Assembly: GCF_000725125.1 (NCBI RefSeq)
Contig: NZ_JFCB01000048.1
Coordinates: forward strand, 1 to 39,581
Direction of reading: 5' to 3'
Source of the DNA: Streptomyces toyocaensis
GTDB taxonomy: Bacteria > Actinomycetota > Actinomycetes > Streptomycetales > Streptomycetaceae
Length of the DNA stretch: 39,581 nt
Below the pieces are notes generated by a model that was not told the DNA's origin, made no database searches, and was given only the letters and a program-made list of their open reading frames with translations. Shown here piece after piece: positions 14,759 to 24,648 of this stretch. How positions within the stretch are numbered: the first letter of the stretch is position 1; the number at the start of each line of letters is the position of its first letter. The translations under genes and the position numbers were made by a program.

Positions 14759-15933
14759 TCGGCGTGACACCGGGCGAGCACCTCCCTGGCGAGCTGGCGG
14801 TAGGCGGCGGCACCGACGGAGTTGGAGGCGTACGTGGTGATCGGCTCACCGGCGACCGTGGTCTCCGGGAAGCGGACCGTGCGCCCGATGACCGTGTGGT
14901 AGACGTGGTCGTCGAACGCCTCGACCACCCGCGCGAGCACCTCACGGCTGTGCACCGTGCGCGAGTCGTACATGGTGGCGAGGATGCCGTCGAGCTCCAG
15001 GTCGGGGTTGAGCCGCTCCTGGACCTTCTCGATCGTCTCGGTCAGCAGCGCCACACCGCGCAGCGCGAAGAACTCGCACTCCAGCGGCACGATCACCTTG
15101 TGCGCGGCGGTCAGCGCGTTCACCGTGAGCAGGCCGAGCGAGGGCTGGCAGTCGATCACGATGTAGTCGTAGTCGTCCATCAGCGGCTTCAGCGCCCGCT
15201 GCAGCGTGGACTCGCGCGCGACCTCGCTCACCAGCTGCACCTCGGCCGCCGACAGGTCGATGTTGCTGGGCAGCAGGTCCATGTTGGGGACGGCGGTCTT
15301 CAGCAGCACCTCGTCGGCCGCCATGCCCCGCTCCATGAGCAGGTTGTAGACGGTGAGGTCGAGTTCCATCGGGTTGACGCCGAGACCGACCGACAGCGCG
15401 CCCTGCGGGTCGAAGTCGACGAGCAGCACCCGGCGTCCGTACTCCGCGAGCGCGGCACCCAGGTTGATGGTCGACGTGGTCTTGCCGACGCCGCCCTTCT
15501 GGTTGCACATCGCGATGATCTTCGCGGGGCCGTGGTCGGTCAGCGGGCCCGGGATCGGGAAGTACGGCAGCGGGCGTCCGGTCGGACCGATGCGCTCGCG
15601 GCGCTGGCGCGCCGCGTCGGGCGCGAGCGTGGCCGCGTACTCGGGATCCGGCTCGTACTCGGCGTCGGGATCGTAGAAGTGCCCCTCGGGCAGTTCGTCG
15701 TAGTCGGCGAGATGGTTGTGGGGCGCGCCACTTCCGTCGCCGGCCATGGCGTTCACGTGATGGCCATCCATGCTCTGGTGTGCTGGGTGAGTCACCCCTG
15801 GCGTCCGGTGACTCTGGTGGACTGCGAAGGTGCGCACAGCGACGGAGCCGACAGCAGCGAATCCCGCGGACCCCTGGCCCGGCGCAGGCATTCCTGGTTG
15901 ACCACCCCCGGGAGTAAATGTCGACTCATTCAC
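14755..15933 (-). CDS. parA: ParA-family partitioning ATPase
   Basis: A Walker-type ATPase of the ParA/Soj/MinD class, which patterns DNA or cargo position. The 392-residue protein has a 130-residue extension, then a deviant Walker A QKGGVGKTTSTINL (signature lysine in KGG, Lys151 in GKT), LLVDFDPQGALSVGLG, and IVIDCQPSLGLLTVNAL for Walker B. The GTG at 15933 is preceded by a strong aaggaggt ten bases away. It heads an operon with an RHH protein, scpA, scpB and rluB rather than with parB, so it is probably the scpAB-linked ParA homologue and not the oriC-linked ParA. A promoter candidate lies at 16006-16035. Confidence 0.93.
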   Translation of the reverse strand: MNESTFTPGGGQPGMPAPGQGSAGFAAVGSVAVRTFAVHQSHRTPGVTHPAHQSMDGHHVNAMAGDGSGAPHNHLADYDELPEGHFYDPDAEYEPDPEYAATLAPDAARQRRERIGPTGRPLPYFPIPGPLTDHGPAKIIAMCNQKGGVGKTTSTINLGAALAEYGRRVLLVDFDPQGALSVGLGVNPMELDLTVYNLLMERGMAADEVLLKTAVPNMDLLPSNIDLSAAEVQLVSEVARESTLQRALKPLMDDYDYIVIDCQPSLGLLTVNALTAAHKVIVPLECEFFALRGVALLTETIEKVQERLNPDLELDGILATMYDSRTVHSREVLARVVEAFDDHVYHTVIGRTVRFPETTVAGEPITTYASNSVGAAAYRQLAREVLARCHAE

Positions 15934-16005
15934 AAGTCGTCTTACCTCCTTGGTGACCAGGAAACTTCTAGACAGGTCAGCGTGGCACCATGCCGACGAT
16001 TGGCG

Positions 16006-16035
16006 ACTCTATGGCGTGTCGGCCGTCCGCAGCAA
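16006..16035 (-). promoter_or_regulatory. Candidate promoter of the parA-scpAB operon
   Basis: On the minus strand TTGCTG (16030-16035) and TAGAGT (16006-16011) are separated by 18 bp, a reasonable housekeeping-type spacing. Transcription would start near 16000 and give a leader of roughly 65 bases before the GTG at 15933. Confidence 0.45.
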
Positions 16036-16193
16036 CACAATCCGCCGGACCCGACCCGATGTGTCGGCAATGAAACACCCCTCTGTCAAGGGCGTACTGC
16101 CGTCGCACGGCAGGTTTCGTGGGTGTGCGAATCGGTAGAAGGGTTACGTTCGAGGCGAGTTGTCCCGGAATCCGGAAGTGACCATACACACAT

Positions 16194-16226
16194 CCGGCCG
16201 GACCTTGTCGTGCAAGGTCCGGCCGG
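16194..16226. terminator. Hairpin downstream of ald
   Basis: A 14-bp perfect stem (ccggccggaccttg, 16194-16207, with 16213-16226) closes on the 5-base loop tcgtg. It lies 77 bp beyond the ald stop on the minus strand and has no T tract. Confidence 0.8.
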
Positions 16227-16303
16227 GTGCCCGTCGTTGACGACCCGTGTTGACGTATCGCCTTTGCGGATCGGTGACTTGGTCGACTTACCGTCCGGGC
16301 GGC

Positions 16304-17428
16304 TCAGCCGAGCAGCGAGGCGAGCTCGACGTGCTCCAGCCCGTGCGCCTCGGCGACCTCCTTGTAAACGACCTTGCCGTCATGCGTGTTGAGGCCCTTG
16401 GCGAGCGCGGGGTCACGGCGCAGCGCGTCCACCCAGCCACGGTTGGCGAGTTCCACGATGTACGGCAGCGTGGCGTTGGTCAGCGCGTAGGTGGAGGTGT
16501 TGGGCACCGCGCCGGGCATGTTGGCCACGCAGTAGAAGACCGACTCGTGGACCTTGAAGGTCGGCTCGGCGTGCGTGGTCGGGTGGGAGTCCTCGAAGCA
16601 GCCGCCCTGGTCGATCGCGATGTCGACAAGGACACTTCCGGCCTTCATCCGTGAGACCAGCTCGTTGGTGACCAGCTTGGGGGCCTTGGCGCCGGGGACC
16701 AGCACGGCGCCGATCACGAGGTCGGCCTCCAGGCAGGCCTTCTCCAGCTCGAAGGCGTTGGAGACGACGGTCTGGATCTTCGTACCGAAGACCTTGTCGG
16801 CTTCCCTGAGCTTGTTGATGTCCTTGTCGAGCAGGGTCACGTGGAAGCCCATGCCGATGGCGATCTGCGCGGCGTTCCAGCCGGAGACGCCGCCGCCGAT
16901 GACGACGGCCTTGCCGGCCAGCACGCCGGGGACGCCCCCGGGGAGGACGCCGCGGCCGCCGTGGGCGCGCATCAGGTGGTAGGCGCCGACCTGGGTGGAC
17001 AGCCGGCCCGCGACCTCGGACATCGGGGCCAGCAGCGGCAACGCGCGGCTGGGCAGCTCGACGGTCTCGTAGGCGATCGCGGTGGTGCCGGACTCCAGGA
17101 GGGCGTCCGTGCACTCCCGGGACGCGGCGAGGTGCAGGTAGGTGAAGAGGGTCTGGTCCTTGCGCAGGCGGTGGTACTCCTCCGCGATGGGCTCCTTGAC
17201 CTTCAGCAGCAGGTCGGCGGCGGCCCAGACCTCGTCGGCGGTGTCCAGGATCTGCCCGCCCGCGGCGATGTACTCGCCGTCCGGGATCGAGGAGCCGGCG
17301 CCGGCGCCGCGCTCGATGACGACCTGGTGGCCGTGGCGCACGAGCTCGTGCACACCGGCGGGGGTGATGGCCACCCGGAACTCGTTGTTCTTGACCTCGC
17401 GGGGGATGCCGACCTTCACGTCGATCAC
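16304..17428 (-). CDS. ald: Alanine dehydrogenase
   Basis: It catalyses reversible NAD-dependent oxidative deamination of L-alanine to pyruvate and ammonia. It has 374 residues, the family length. Seen: MKVGIPREVKNNE-type start (here MIDVKVGIPREVKNNEFRVA), the substrate-binding lysine in LLKVKEPI, the catalytic histidine in YLHLAA, the Rossmann loop VVIGGGVSGWNAAQIA, and the catalytic aspartate in VDIAIDQGG. GTG start with aagga two bases before it. It is a single-gene unit ended by the hairpin at 16194-16226; parA lies downstream on the same strand. It is probably induced for alanine use or redox balance, though no operator is recognisable. Confidence 0.96.
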   Translation of the reverse strand: MIDVKVGIPREVKNNEFRVAITPAGVHELVRHGHQVVIERGAGAGSSIPDGEYIAAGGQILDTADEVWAAADLLLKVKEPIAEEYHRLRKDQTLFTYLHLAASRECTDALLESGTTAIAYETVELPSRALPLLAPMSEVAGRLSTQVGAYHLMRAHGGRGVLPGGVPGVLAGKAVVIGGGVSGWNAAQIAIGMGFHVTLLDKDINKLREADKVFGTKIQTVVSNAFELEKACLEADLVIGAVLVPGAKAPKLVTNELVSRMKAGSVLVDIAIDQGGCFEDSHPTTHAEPTFKVHESVFYCVANMPGAVPNTSTYALTNATLPYIVELANRGWVDALRRDPALAKGLNTHDGKVVYKEVAEAHGLEHVELASLLG

Positions 17429-17563
17429 GGTCCTTGGCTCAGAGGGTAGGGGATATCACTACACATACCCGGGCATGCACGGGCACACCGGGAGAGACCG
17501 CAGAAGAAGGTGCGGCAGAGCCAGTTTAATGAAGGCGTTCCCGCTGTCTAGCCTTCCATTGCA

Positions 17564-19621
17564 TCAATCTTCCGTGGATACGCTGCGGATTTCGCAGGCG
17601 TTATCGCCGTGTTCCGCCTCGGAGTCGTCTTCCGGGGCCTCTTCGGCCAGCATCGACTCGGCCGTGCCGCGGTGCAGCGCGGCCGACGCGGGGTCGCCCA
17701 GGTGCTCGAAGGAGTCGGCGAGCCGCAGGTGCAACGCCGCCTGCAACCGGGTGTCCTCGGCCCGCCGGGCCCACTCCACGGCCTCCCGGCAGGTGCGCAG
17801 CGACTCGTCGAACCGGCCCGCGTACTCCTGCACCCGCGCCAGTTCGCTCAGGGCCCGCGCCCGGGCGGCCACGTCCCCGCACCGGCGGTGCCCGGCGACG
17901 GCCGCACGCCAGTTGCGCAGGGCCTCGCCGTAGCGGCCGGCGTAGGTGTGGGCGGCGCCGATCCGGCCGTGGAGCCGTGCCGCCTCGGGCCGCTCCCCGC
18001 GGGCGAGCCGCTCGGTCAGCGCCCGGCCGAACCAGTCCGCGGCCCGGTCGTAGTCCCCGAGCTCCAGGTACGCCCCGCCCACGGATTCCATCGCGCGGCC
18101 GGTCGCGTACGGGTCGTTCGCCTCGCGTCCCGCGTCCAGCGCGGCCCGGTAGCGTGCCAGGGCGTCGGCCGTGCGGCCGGTGTGGGCGTCGAGGTCGCCG
18201 AGGTTCAGCAGGGCCGCCGCCCGCTCCCGGGGCAGTTCGCGGCGCCCGGCGACGTCGAGGACCAGGCCGTGGATGTCGTACAGGTCGCTCGCGGCCGCCT
18301 GGGTGCCGAAGTGGGCGACGAGGGCGCGCACCAGCTGGGACATCAGCCGCCGGGCCAGGGTGTCCAGCTCCCCGTCCGCGACCGCGAGCCGGGCGGCGGC
18401 CAGCAGGGCGGGCCTGCGCAGCCGCAGCCAGTCGGCGGCCGCCCGGGGACTGGGGAAGCGCAGGGCGCGCGGCATGCCGAGGAGCTTCTCGCGTGCCTGG
18501 GGGCTGTCGGTCTCGGTGATCGCCCTGCACGACTGGAGCAGCCGCACGGTCCGCTCCAGCATGCGGGCGCGTGCCAGCTGGAGCTCGGCGGGCCGCTCGT
18601 GGGTCCGCGCGAGGTCGTGCAGCAGGGGGTGCAGGCAGCAGGGCACCCGGTACTGCGGGTGGGAGGAGCCCACCGAATGCAACAGGCCGTGGACGGCCAG
18701 GTCCTCCAGGGTGGCGTCGGCGGCCTCCACCGAGCAGCCGGCGAGCGCGGCGGCGGTGTGGGCGTCGGCCAGGCCTCCCGGAGCGAGGCTGAGCAGACGC
18801 AGCGTCCGGGCGGCGGTCGCGGGCAGCGAGTCGTGCACCAGCCGGACGACACGGCCGACGACGGCGCCCCGGCCGGCGTCGGTGTGCAACTGCTTGGCCA
18901 GGTCGGCGACGGCCGCCTTGGGCCGGGCGGCGAGCCAGCCCCCGGCGAGCACCAGCGCGGCGGGCTGGCCCTGGCACAGTTCGGCGAGCCGCTCGGCGGC
19001 CCGGGGGTCGACCGTGATGCGCACCGCTCCGGTGAACCGGGACAGCAGTTCCACCCCGGATTTGGTGTCGAGGCCGCCGAGGGTGCAGGGGCGGACGTCG
19101 GCGATGCCGGTGAGCGGCCCCGAGGAGACGGTGACGGCCAGACAGTCGGGGTTGTCCGGGAGCAGTGCGTCGACCTGCTCGGCGTCGGCCGCGTCGTCCA
19201 GCAGGAGCACCGTGCGGCGCTCGGCCAGGGCGGTGCGCAGCGCCGCGGTGAGATCGTCCTCGGGGGCTCCGGCCGGGGCGGGCGTCTCCAGCGCGTCGAG
19301 CAGCTCGCGCGCGGCGCGCCCGACCGGCACGCGCGTCCCGTCGGGTTCGCTGAGGCGGGTGCGCAGTACCCCGCCGGGGTAGCGGTCGGCGACCTGGCGC
19401 ACGAGTTCCTCGGCGAGGGCCGTCCGGCCGGATCCGGGGCGCCCCGCGATGAGCAGTACGCGCGCGCGGGGGGCCTTGCGGCCGGAGAGGGTGTCCAGGC
19501 CCGCGCGCTCGATGTCGGCGCGCAGCTCCTTCAACTCCCTCGTACGGCCCAGGAATCGACCTTCCGGGGCAGCGTCCCGAGGGAGCCGCACACCGTCCGG
19601 GTCCACTGCCTGATCCGTCAC
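17564..19621 (-). CDS. STAND-type ATPase with TPR repeats (AfsR-like architecture without DNA-binding domain)
   Basis: A 685-residue cytoplasmic protein in the style of signal-transduction NTPases. An N-terminal FLGRTRELKEL motif precedes a P-loop position GRPGSGRT (residues about 60-67) in which the essential lysine is arginine; Walker B is VLLLDDA. A winged-helix-like region with LRLLSLAPGGLADAHTAAAL follows. From about residue 440 there are tetratricopeptide-like helices (ALLNLGDLDAHTGRTADALA, GGAYLELGDYDRAADWF, ARVQEYAGRFDESLRTCREA). This matches the NB-ARC plus TPR half of AfsR/SARP regulators, but no DNA-binding domain is present. The GTG at 19621 has gggag eight bases upstream. It may act as a scaffold or nucleotide sensor; the ligand is unknown. 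Confidence 0.85.
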   Translation of the reverse strand: MTDQAVDPDGVRLPRDAAPEGRFLGRTRELKELRADIERAGLDTLSGRKAPRARVLLIAGRPGSGRTALAEELVRQVADRYPGGVLRTRLSEPDGTRVPVGRAARELLDALETPAPAGAPEDDLTAALRTALAERRTVLLLDDAADAEQVDALLPDNPDCLAVTVSSGPLTGIADVRPCTLGGLDTKSGVELLSRFTGAVRITVDPRAAERLAELCQGQPAALVLAGGWLAARPKAAVADLAKQLHTDAGRGAVVGRVVRLVHDSLPATAARTLRLLSLAPGGLADAHTAAALAGCSVEAADATLEDLAVHGLLHSVGSSHPQYRVPCCLHPLLHDLARTHERPAELQLARARMLERTVRLLQSCRAITETDSPQAREKLLGMPRALRFPSPRAAADWLRLRRPALLAAARLAVADGELDTLARRLMSQLVRALVAHFGTQAAASDLYDIHGLVLDVAGRRELPRERAAALLNLGDLDAHTGRTADALARYRAALDAGREANDPYATGRAMESVGGAYLELGDYDRAADWFGRALTERLARGERPEAARLHGRIGAAHTYAGRYGEALRNWRAAVAGHRRCGDVAARARALSELARVQEYAGRFDESLRTCREAVEWARRAEDTRLQAALHLRLADSFEHLGDPASAALHRGTAESMLAEEAPEDDSEAEHGDNACEIRSVSTED

Positions 19622-19810
19622 GGGCCACACTCCCGTCCCACAGCACGCGCAAGCCCGCCGGGTCCCCGGATCGGGCGTTTTCCAGAGCCTAGTTCACGCT
19701 CTGCGACGTTCCGTGAGGAGCGCGGCACCGGGTGCAAGACTCCCCCGATCGGATCAACAGATCGTAGGACTGACGGCTCGGCAACGCCGGTGAGAGGACG
19801 CGGAATGCCG

Positions 19811-19850
19811 CGCGGCCCGGCCCCCGCGAAGCCGCGGACACCGGGCCGCG
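19811..19850. terminator. Hairpin between nudF and the STAND gene
   Basis: Ten-bp arms cgcggcccgg (19811-19820) and ccgggccgcg (19841-19850) enclose 20 bases that contain a smaller ccgcg/cgcgg pairing. It lies 22 bp past the stop of the ADP-ribose pyrophosphatase gene on the minus strand. Confidence 0.6.
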
Positions 19851-19871
19851 ATCACGGCGGTCCCGTCGGCG

Positions 19872-20498
19872 TCAGGCCTCGAACGGCCGCGCCGGCCACG
19901 GCGCCTGGGCCGGGCGCAGCGCGTCCAGGCCGTCACCGGTCCGCGCGGCGACGAGCGAGAGGACGCCCACCACGAGGCAGTTGTTGTGCAGCTCACCGGC
20001 CAGCACCCCACGCACCAGTTCCTGGACCGGGATCCGGGCCAGCTCCATGTCGGCCTCCTCGTGCTCGACCTCGAAGCGGTCCCCCTCGGCCTCCGACAGC
20101 CCGCGCGCGAGGAAGATCCGTACGGCCTCGTCGCAGCCGCCGGGCGTGGTGTAGACGTCGGTCAGCACACGCCAGTCCTCCGCCTTGACGTGCGCCTCCT
20201 CGTACAGCTCCCGCTGCGCGGCGTGCAGCGGGTTCTCGCCGGCGACGTCGAGCAGCCCGGCCGGGATCTCCCACAGTTTCTGGCGCACCGGGTGCCGGTA
20301 CTGGCGCAGCACCACGACCCGGTCGGCGTCGTCGAGGGCGAGGACGGCCACGGACCCGGGGTGGACCTGGTAGTCGCGGTGGACCACGGTGCCGTCGGGC
20401 ATGACCACGTCGTCGGTGCGGACGGAGGTCTTGTTGCCCGTGAACGGGGTCCCGGTCCCGCGGATCTCCCACTCTTCCGGGGTGTCCTTGATCGTCAT
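19872..20498 (-). CDS. nudF: ADP-ribose pyrophosphatase (Nudix hydrolase)
   Basis: It hydrolyses ADP-ribose to AMP and ribose 5-phosphate, clearing a reactive NAD breakdown product. The 208-residue protein has LWEIPAGLLDVAGENPLHAAQRELYEEA, where the Nudix box contains the one-residue longer loop found in actinobacterial ADP-ribose pyrophosphatases, and the metal-binding REL.EE core is intact. The downstream TTPGGCDEAVRIFLA is the proline/glycine signature of this subfamily. ATG start with ggaagga five bases upstream. It is the first gene after pyrG on the minus strand but is separated from it by the strong pyrG terminator. Confidence 0.94.
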   Translation of the reverse strand: MTIKDTPEEWEIRGTGTPFTGNKTSVRTDDVVMPDGTVVHRDYQVHPGSVAVLALDDADRVVVLRQYRHPVRQKLWEIPAGLLDVAGENPLHAAQRELYEEAHVKAEDWRVLTDVYTTPGGCDEAVRIFLARGLSEAEGDRFEVEHEEADMELARIPVQELVRGVLAGELHNNCLVVGVLSLVAARTGDGLDALRPAQAPWPARPFEA

Positions 20499-20542
20499 GC
20501 CTGTCCTTCCCGACGTCCAGCGGTCGTGCGCGTGCCCTGCGT

Positions 20543-20590
20543 GAAAAAAGCGGCCGGGGTGCGCACCTTTTGAAGGTGCGCACCCCGGCC
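20543..20590 (-). terminator. Intrinsic terminator of pyrG
   Basis: An 18-bp perfect stem (20552-20569 with 20573-20590, 3-base loop) is followed on the minus strand by a run of six Ts (20544-20549). It lies 18 bp past the pyrG stop. It is one of only two T-tract terminators in the window. Confidence 0.95.
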
Positions 20591-20608
20591 ACCGTACAAC
20601 TGGGCGTG

Positions 20609-22276
<1,668 letters not shown>

Positions 22277-22736
22277 GGCCAAGAGGGGGCTCCCGTGGTC
22301 GCGGTCTGTGGGTGCGGTTCCGGGGTTCTCGCCCACCGGTCCACGGGCTACCAGCGTATCAGCGCCGCGCGGCGGCGGCTCACGACCACGCTCCGCACAC
22401 GCGCCTGCACGGTGCATGCACCGCGCACCGGACCCTCACCCCTTGGTCACTCGTCCGGCGGACCCGTGTTGTCGCGAGCGGCACACAGATCATCTACGTG
22501 CGTCGTATCCTGCTCGGACACTCGCTGCCGAGCCCGGCCGGCCGTACGGCACCACCCCCGCCCGTCAGTTCCGGAACAACGTGAGCTCGTCAGTTCGTTG
22601 AGCAACAATTGGCGCTTTGCATCACGGCTGAGCGACTGCTTTGCTTCACAGCTCAACGACGCATAGCAAAAACCCCCTGACCGCACTAGCGACAGCCCCC
22701 TCGCGGGGTGACGTGGCCGTTCGACTGGAGATGCAC
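22277..22736. promoter_or_regulatory. Divergent regulatory region between pyrG and the GH15 gene
   Basis: 460 bp without a supported gene. Between 22596 and 22659 is a structured, less GC-rich patch: two imperfect 20-bp direct repeats (22614-22633 and 22638-22657, 16 of 20 identical, GCTTTGC.TCAC.GCT.A.C) spaced 24 bp start to start, flanked by inverted arms tcgttgagc (22596-22604) and gctcaacga (22651-22659). This looks like an operator array for the GH15 promoter. The regulator is unknown. Confidence 0.5.
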
Positions 22737-24539
22737 GTGGCCGGGCGCATCGAGGACTACGCACTCATCGGAGACATGCAGACAGCGGCGCTGGTCTGCC
22801 GGGACGGCACGGTGGACTGGCTGTGTCTGCCCCGCTTCGACTCGCACGCCGTCTTCGCCGGCCTGCTGGGCACCGAGGAACACGGCTTCTGGCGGCTGGG
22901 TCCCGCGCACGCCGCCGACGCCGAACCGCCCAGCGCCACCCGGCGCGGCTACCGCGGTGACTCCCTGGTCCTGGAATCGGAGTGGGACACGCAGCGCGGC
23001 ACGGTCCGGGTGACGGATTTCATGCCCCCGCGCGACGGCGCCCCGCAGCTGATCCGCATCGTGGAGGGCGTCTCGGGCCGCGTGCCCATGCGCTCGGTGC
23101 TCCGGATGCGTTTCTCCTACGGCAGGGTGGTCCCGTGGGTGCACCGGCACGAGGGGCGCACGGTCGCCGTCGCCGGACCGGACTCCGTGTGGTTCGACAC
23201 GTCCGCGGAGACCTACGGCGAGTCGCTGACCACGTACTCGGACTTCACGGTCGGGCCGGGCGAACGGATCGCGTTCACGATCTCGTGGGAGCCGTCGCAC
23301 AAGCAGCCCCCGCCGCTGCCGGAGCCCGAGCAGTCGCTGCAGGCGACGGAGGACTTCTGGCGCGAGTGGGTCGAGCACTGTACGTACCACGGCCCCTACC
23401 GCGAGGCCGTGATCCGCTCCCTGATCACGCTGAAGGCGCTCACCTACGCCCCGACCGGCGGCATCGTCGCCGCGCCCACCACCTCCCTGCCCGAGGACAT
23501 CGGCGGCGTCCGCAACTGGGACTACCGCTACACCTGGCTGCGGGACGCGGCGATCACCCTGTCGTCGCTGCTGCGCACCGGCTACCGCGAGGAGGCCCGC
23601 GCCTGGCGCGAGTGGCTGCTGCGCGCGGTCGCGGGCGACCCGGAGAACCTGCAGATCATGTACGGCATCGCAGGTGAGCGGGAGCTCGGCGAGGCGGAGC
23701 TGGACTGGCTGCCCGGCTACGAGAACTCCGCCCCGGTCCGGGTCGGCAACGGCGCCGCGCACCAGCTCCAGCTGGACGTGTACGGCGAGGTCACCGAGGC
23801 CCTGCACCTCGCCCACATGACGGGCCTGGCCCGCAACGACTACGCCTCGCTGCTCCAGCTGAAGCTGATCCGGTACCTGGAGAAGCACTGGCAGGAACCG
23901 GACGAGGGCATCTGGGAGGTACGCGGCCCGCGCCGCCACTTCGTGCACTCCAAGGTGATGGCCTGGGTCGCGGTCGACCGCACCATCAAGCTCATCGAGT
24001 CCGGCGACGCCGACGGCCCGCTGGAGGAGTGGAAGCAGCTGCGCGACGACATCCACCGGGACGTGTGCGAGAAGGGCTACGACAAGGAACGCAACACCTT
24101 CACCCAGTCCTACGGCTCCAGGGAGCTGGACGCCTCCTTGCTGCTGATCCCGCAGGTGGGCTTCCTGCCGCCGGACGACAAGCGCGTGATCGGCACCGTC
24201 GAGGCGATCCAGCGGGAGCTGTCCACCTCCGACGGCTTCATCCTGCGCTACCCGACCGAGGGCCGGCACGAGGGCGTCGACGGCCTGCCGGGCGACGAGG
24301 GCGCGTTCCTGGCCTGCTCGTTCTGGATGGCCGACGACCTGGCGATGATCGGCCGCGTGGACGAGGCGAGGAAGCTCTTCGAGAGGCTGCTCGCCCTGCG
24401 CAACGACCTCGGGCTGCTGGCCGAGGAGTGGGACCCGCGTCTGAAGCGCCAGGTCGGCAACTTCCCGCAGGCCTTCAGCCACGTCCCCCTCATCGACACG
24501 GCCCTCCGCCTGACGGCAAGCGGAGCATACGGAGGCTGA
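22737..24539 (+). CDS. Glycoside hydrolase family 15 protein (glucoamylase/trehalase type)
   Basis: A 600-residue cytoplasmic glycosidase with an N-terminal beta domain and a C-terminal (alpha/alpha)6 barrel. Seen: RIEDYALIGDMQTAALV and DGTVDWLCLPRFDS at the start, GIVAAPTTSLPEDIGGVRNWDYRYTWLRDA (GH15 substrate-binding motif) near residue 255, and EGTF-type catalytic neighbourhood GDEGAFLACSFW near residue 520. Actinobacterial relatives include alpha,alpha-trehalases, so trehalose is a plausible substrate, but maltooligosaccharides cannot be excluded. The GTG at 22737 has ggag six bases upstream; an ATG two codons earlier has the site too close, and the frame extends to 22641. No signal peptide. 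Confidence 0.9.
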   Translation: MAGRIEDYALIGDMQTAALVCRDGTVDWLCLPRFDSHAVFAGLLGTEEHGFWRLGPAHAADAEPPSATRRGYRGDSLVLESEWDTQRGTVRVTDFMPPRDGAPQLIRIVEGVSGRVPMRSVLRMRFSYGRVVPWVHRHEGRTVAVAGPDSVWFDTSAETYGESLTTYSDFTVGPGERIAFTISWEPSHKQPPPLPEPEQSLQATEDFWREWVEHCTYHGPYREAVIRSLITLKALTYAPTGGIVAAPTTSLPEDIGGVRNWDYRYTWLRDAAITLSSLLRTGYREEARAWREWLLRAVAGDPENLQIMYGIAGERELGEAELDWLPGYENSAPVRVGNGAAHQLQLDVYGEVTEALHLAHMTGLARNDYASLLQLKLIRYLEKHWQEPDEGIWEVRGPRRHFVHSKVMAWVAVDRTIKLIESGDADGPLEEWKQLRDDIHRDVCEKGYDKERNTFTQSYGSRELDASLLLIPQVGFLPPDDKRVIGTVEAIQRELSTSDGFILRYPTEGRHEGVDGLPGDEGAFLACSFWMADDLAMIGRVDEARKLFERLLALRNDLGLLAEEWDPRLKRQVGNFPQAFSHVPLIDTALRLTASGAYGG

Positions 24540-24635
24540 CACACGGAGCCCGCCCCGGCAGTGGGCAGACGCCCCCGTAGCCGCGGGCAGTCAGCCCCCG
24601 GCCGCCGGGAGATGTGCCCGGGACGCACCCCCAGG

Positions 24636-24641
24636 TACCGT
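24636..24641 (+). promoter_or_regulatory. Putative -10 (TACCGT) for a leaderless transcript
   Basis: TACCGT ends seven bases before the ATG at 24649, and there is no Shine-Dalgarno sequence. Confidence 0.45.
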
Positions 24642-24648
24642 CCGCTGC

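Larger units (their letters stand above)
15934..16303. other. Intergenic region between parA and ald
   Basis: 370 bp without a convincing gene. It holds the ald terminator (16194-16226), the parA promoter candidate (16006-16035), an isolated perfect TTGACA on the minus strand (16084-16089) without a matching -10, and the parA leader with its strong ribosome site. Confidence 0.6.

Noticed and set aside
16084..16089. Perfect TTGACA on the minus strand as the parA -35 box
   Set aside because: No TANNNT occurs 16-19 bp downstream; the TTGCTG-18-TAGAGT pair at 16006-16035 fits better.
22447..22764. Minus-strand frame upstream of pyrG as a small gene
   Set aside because: It spans the GH15 start and the repeat-rich regulatory patch, with no start signal or family resemblance.
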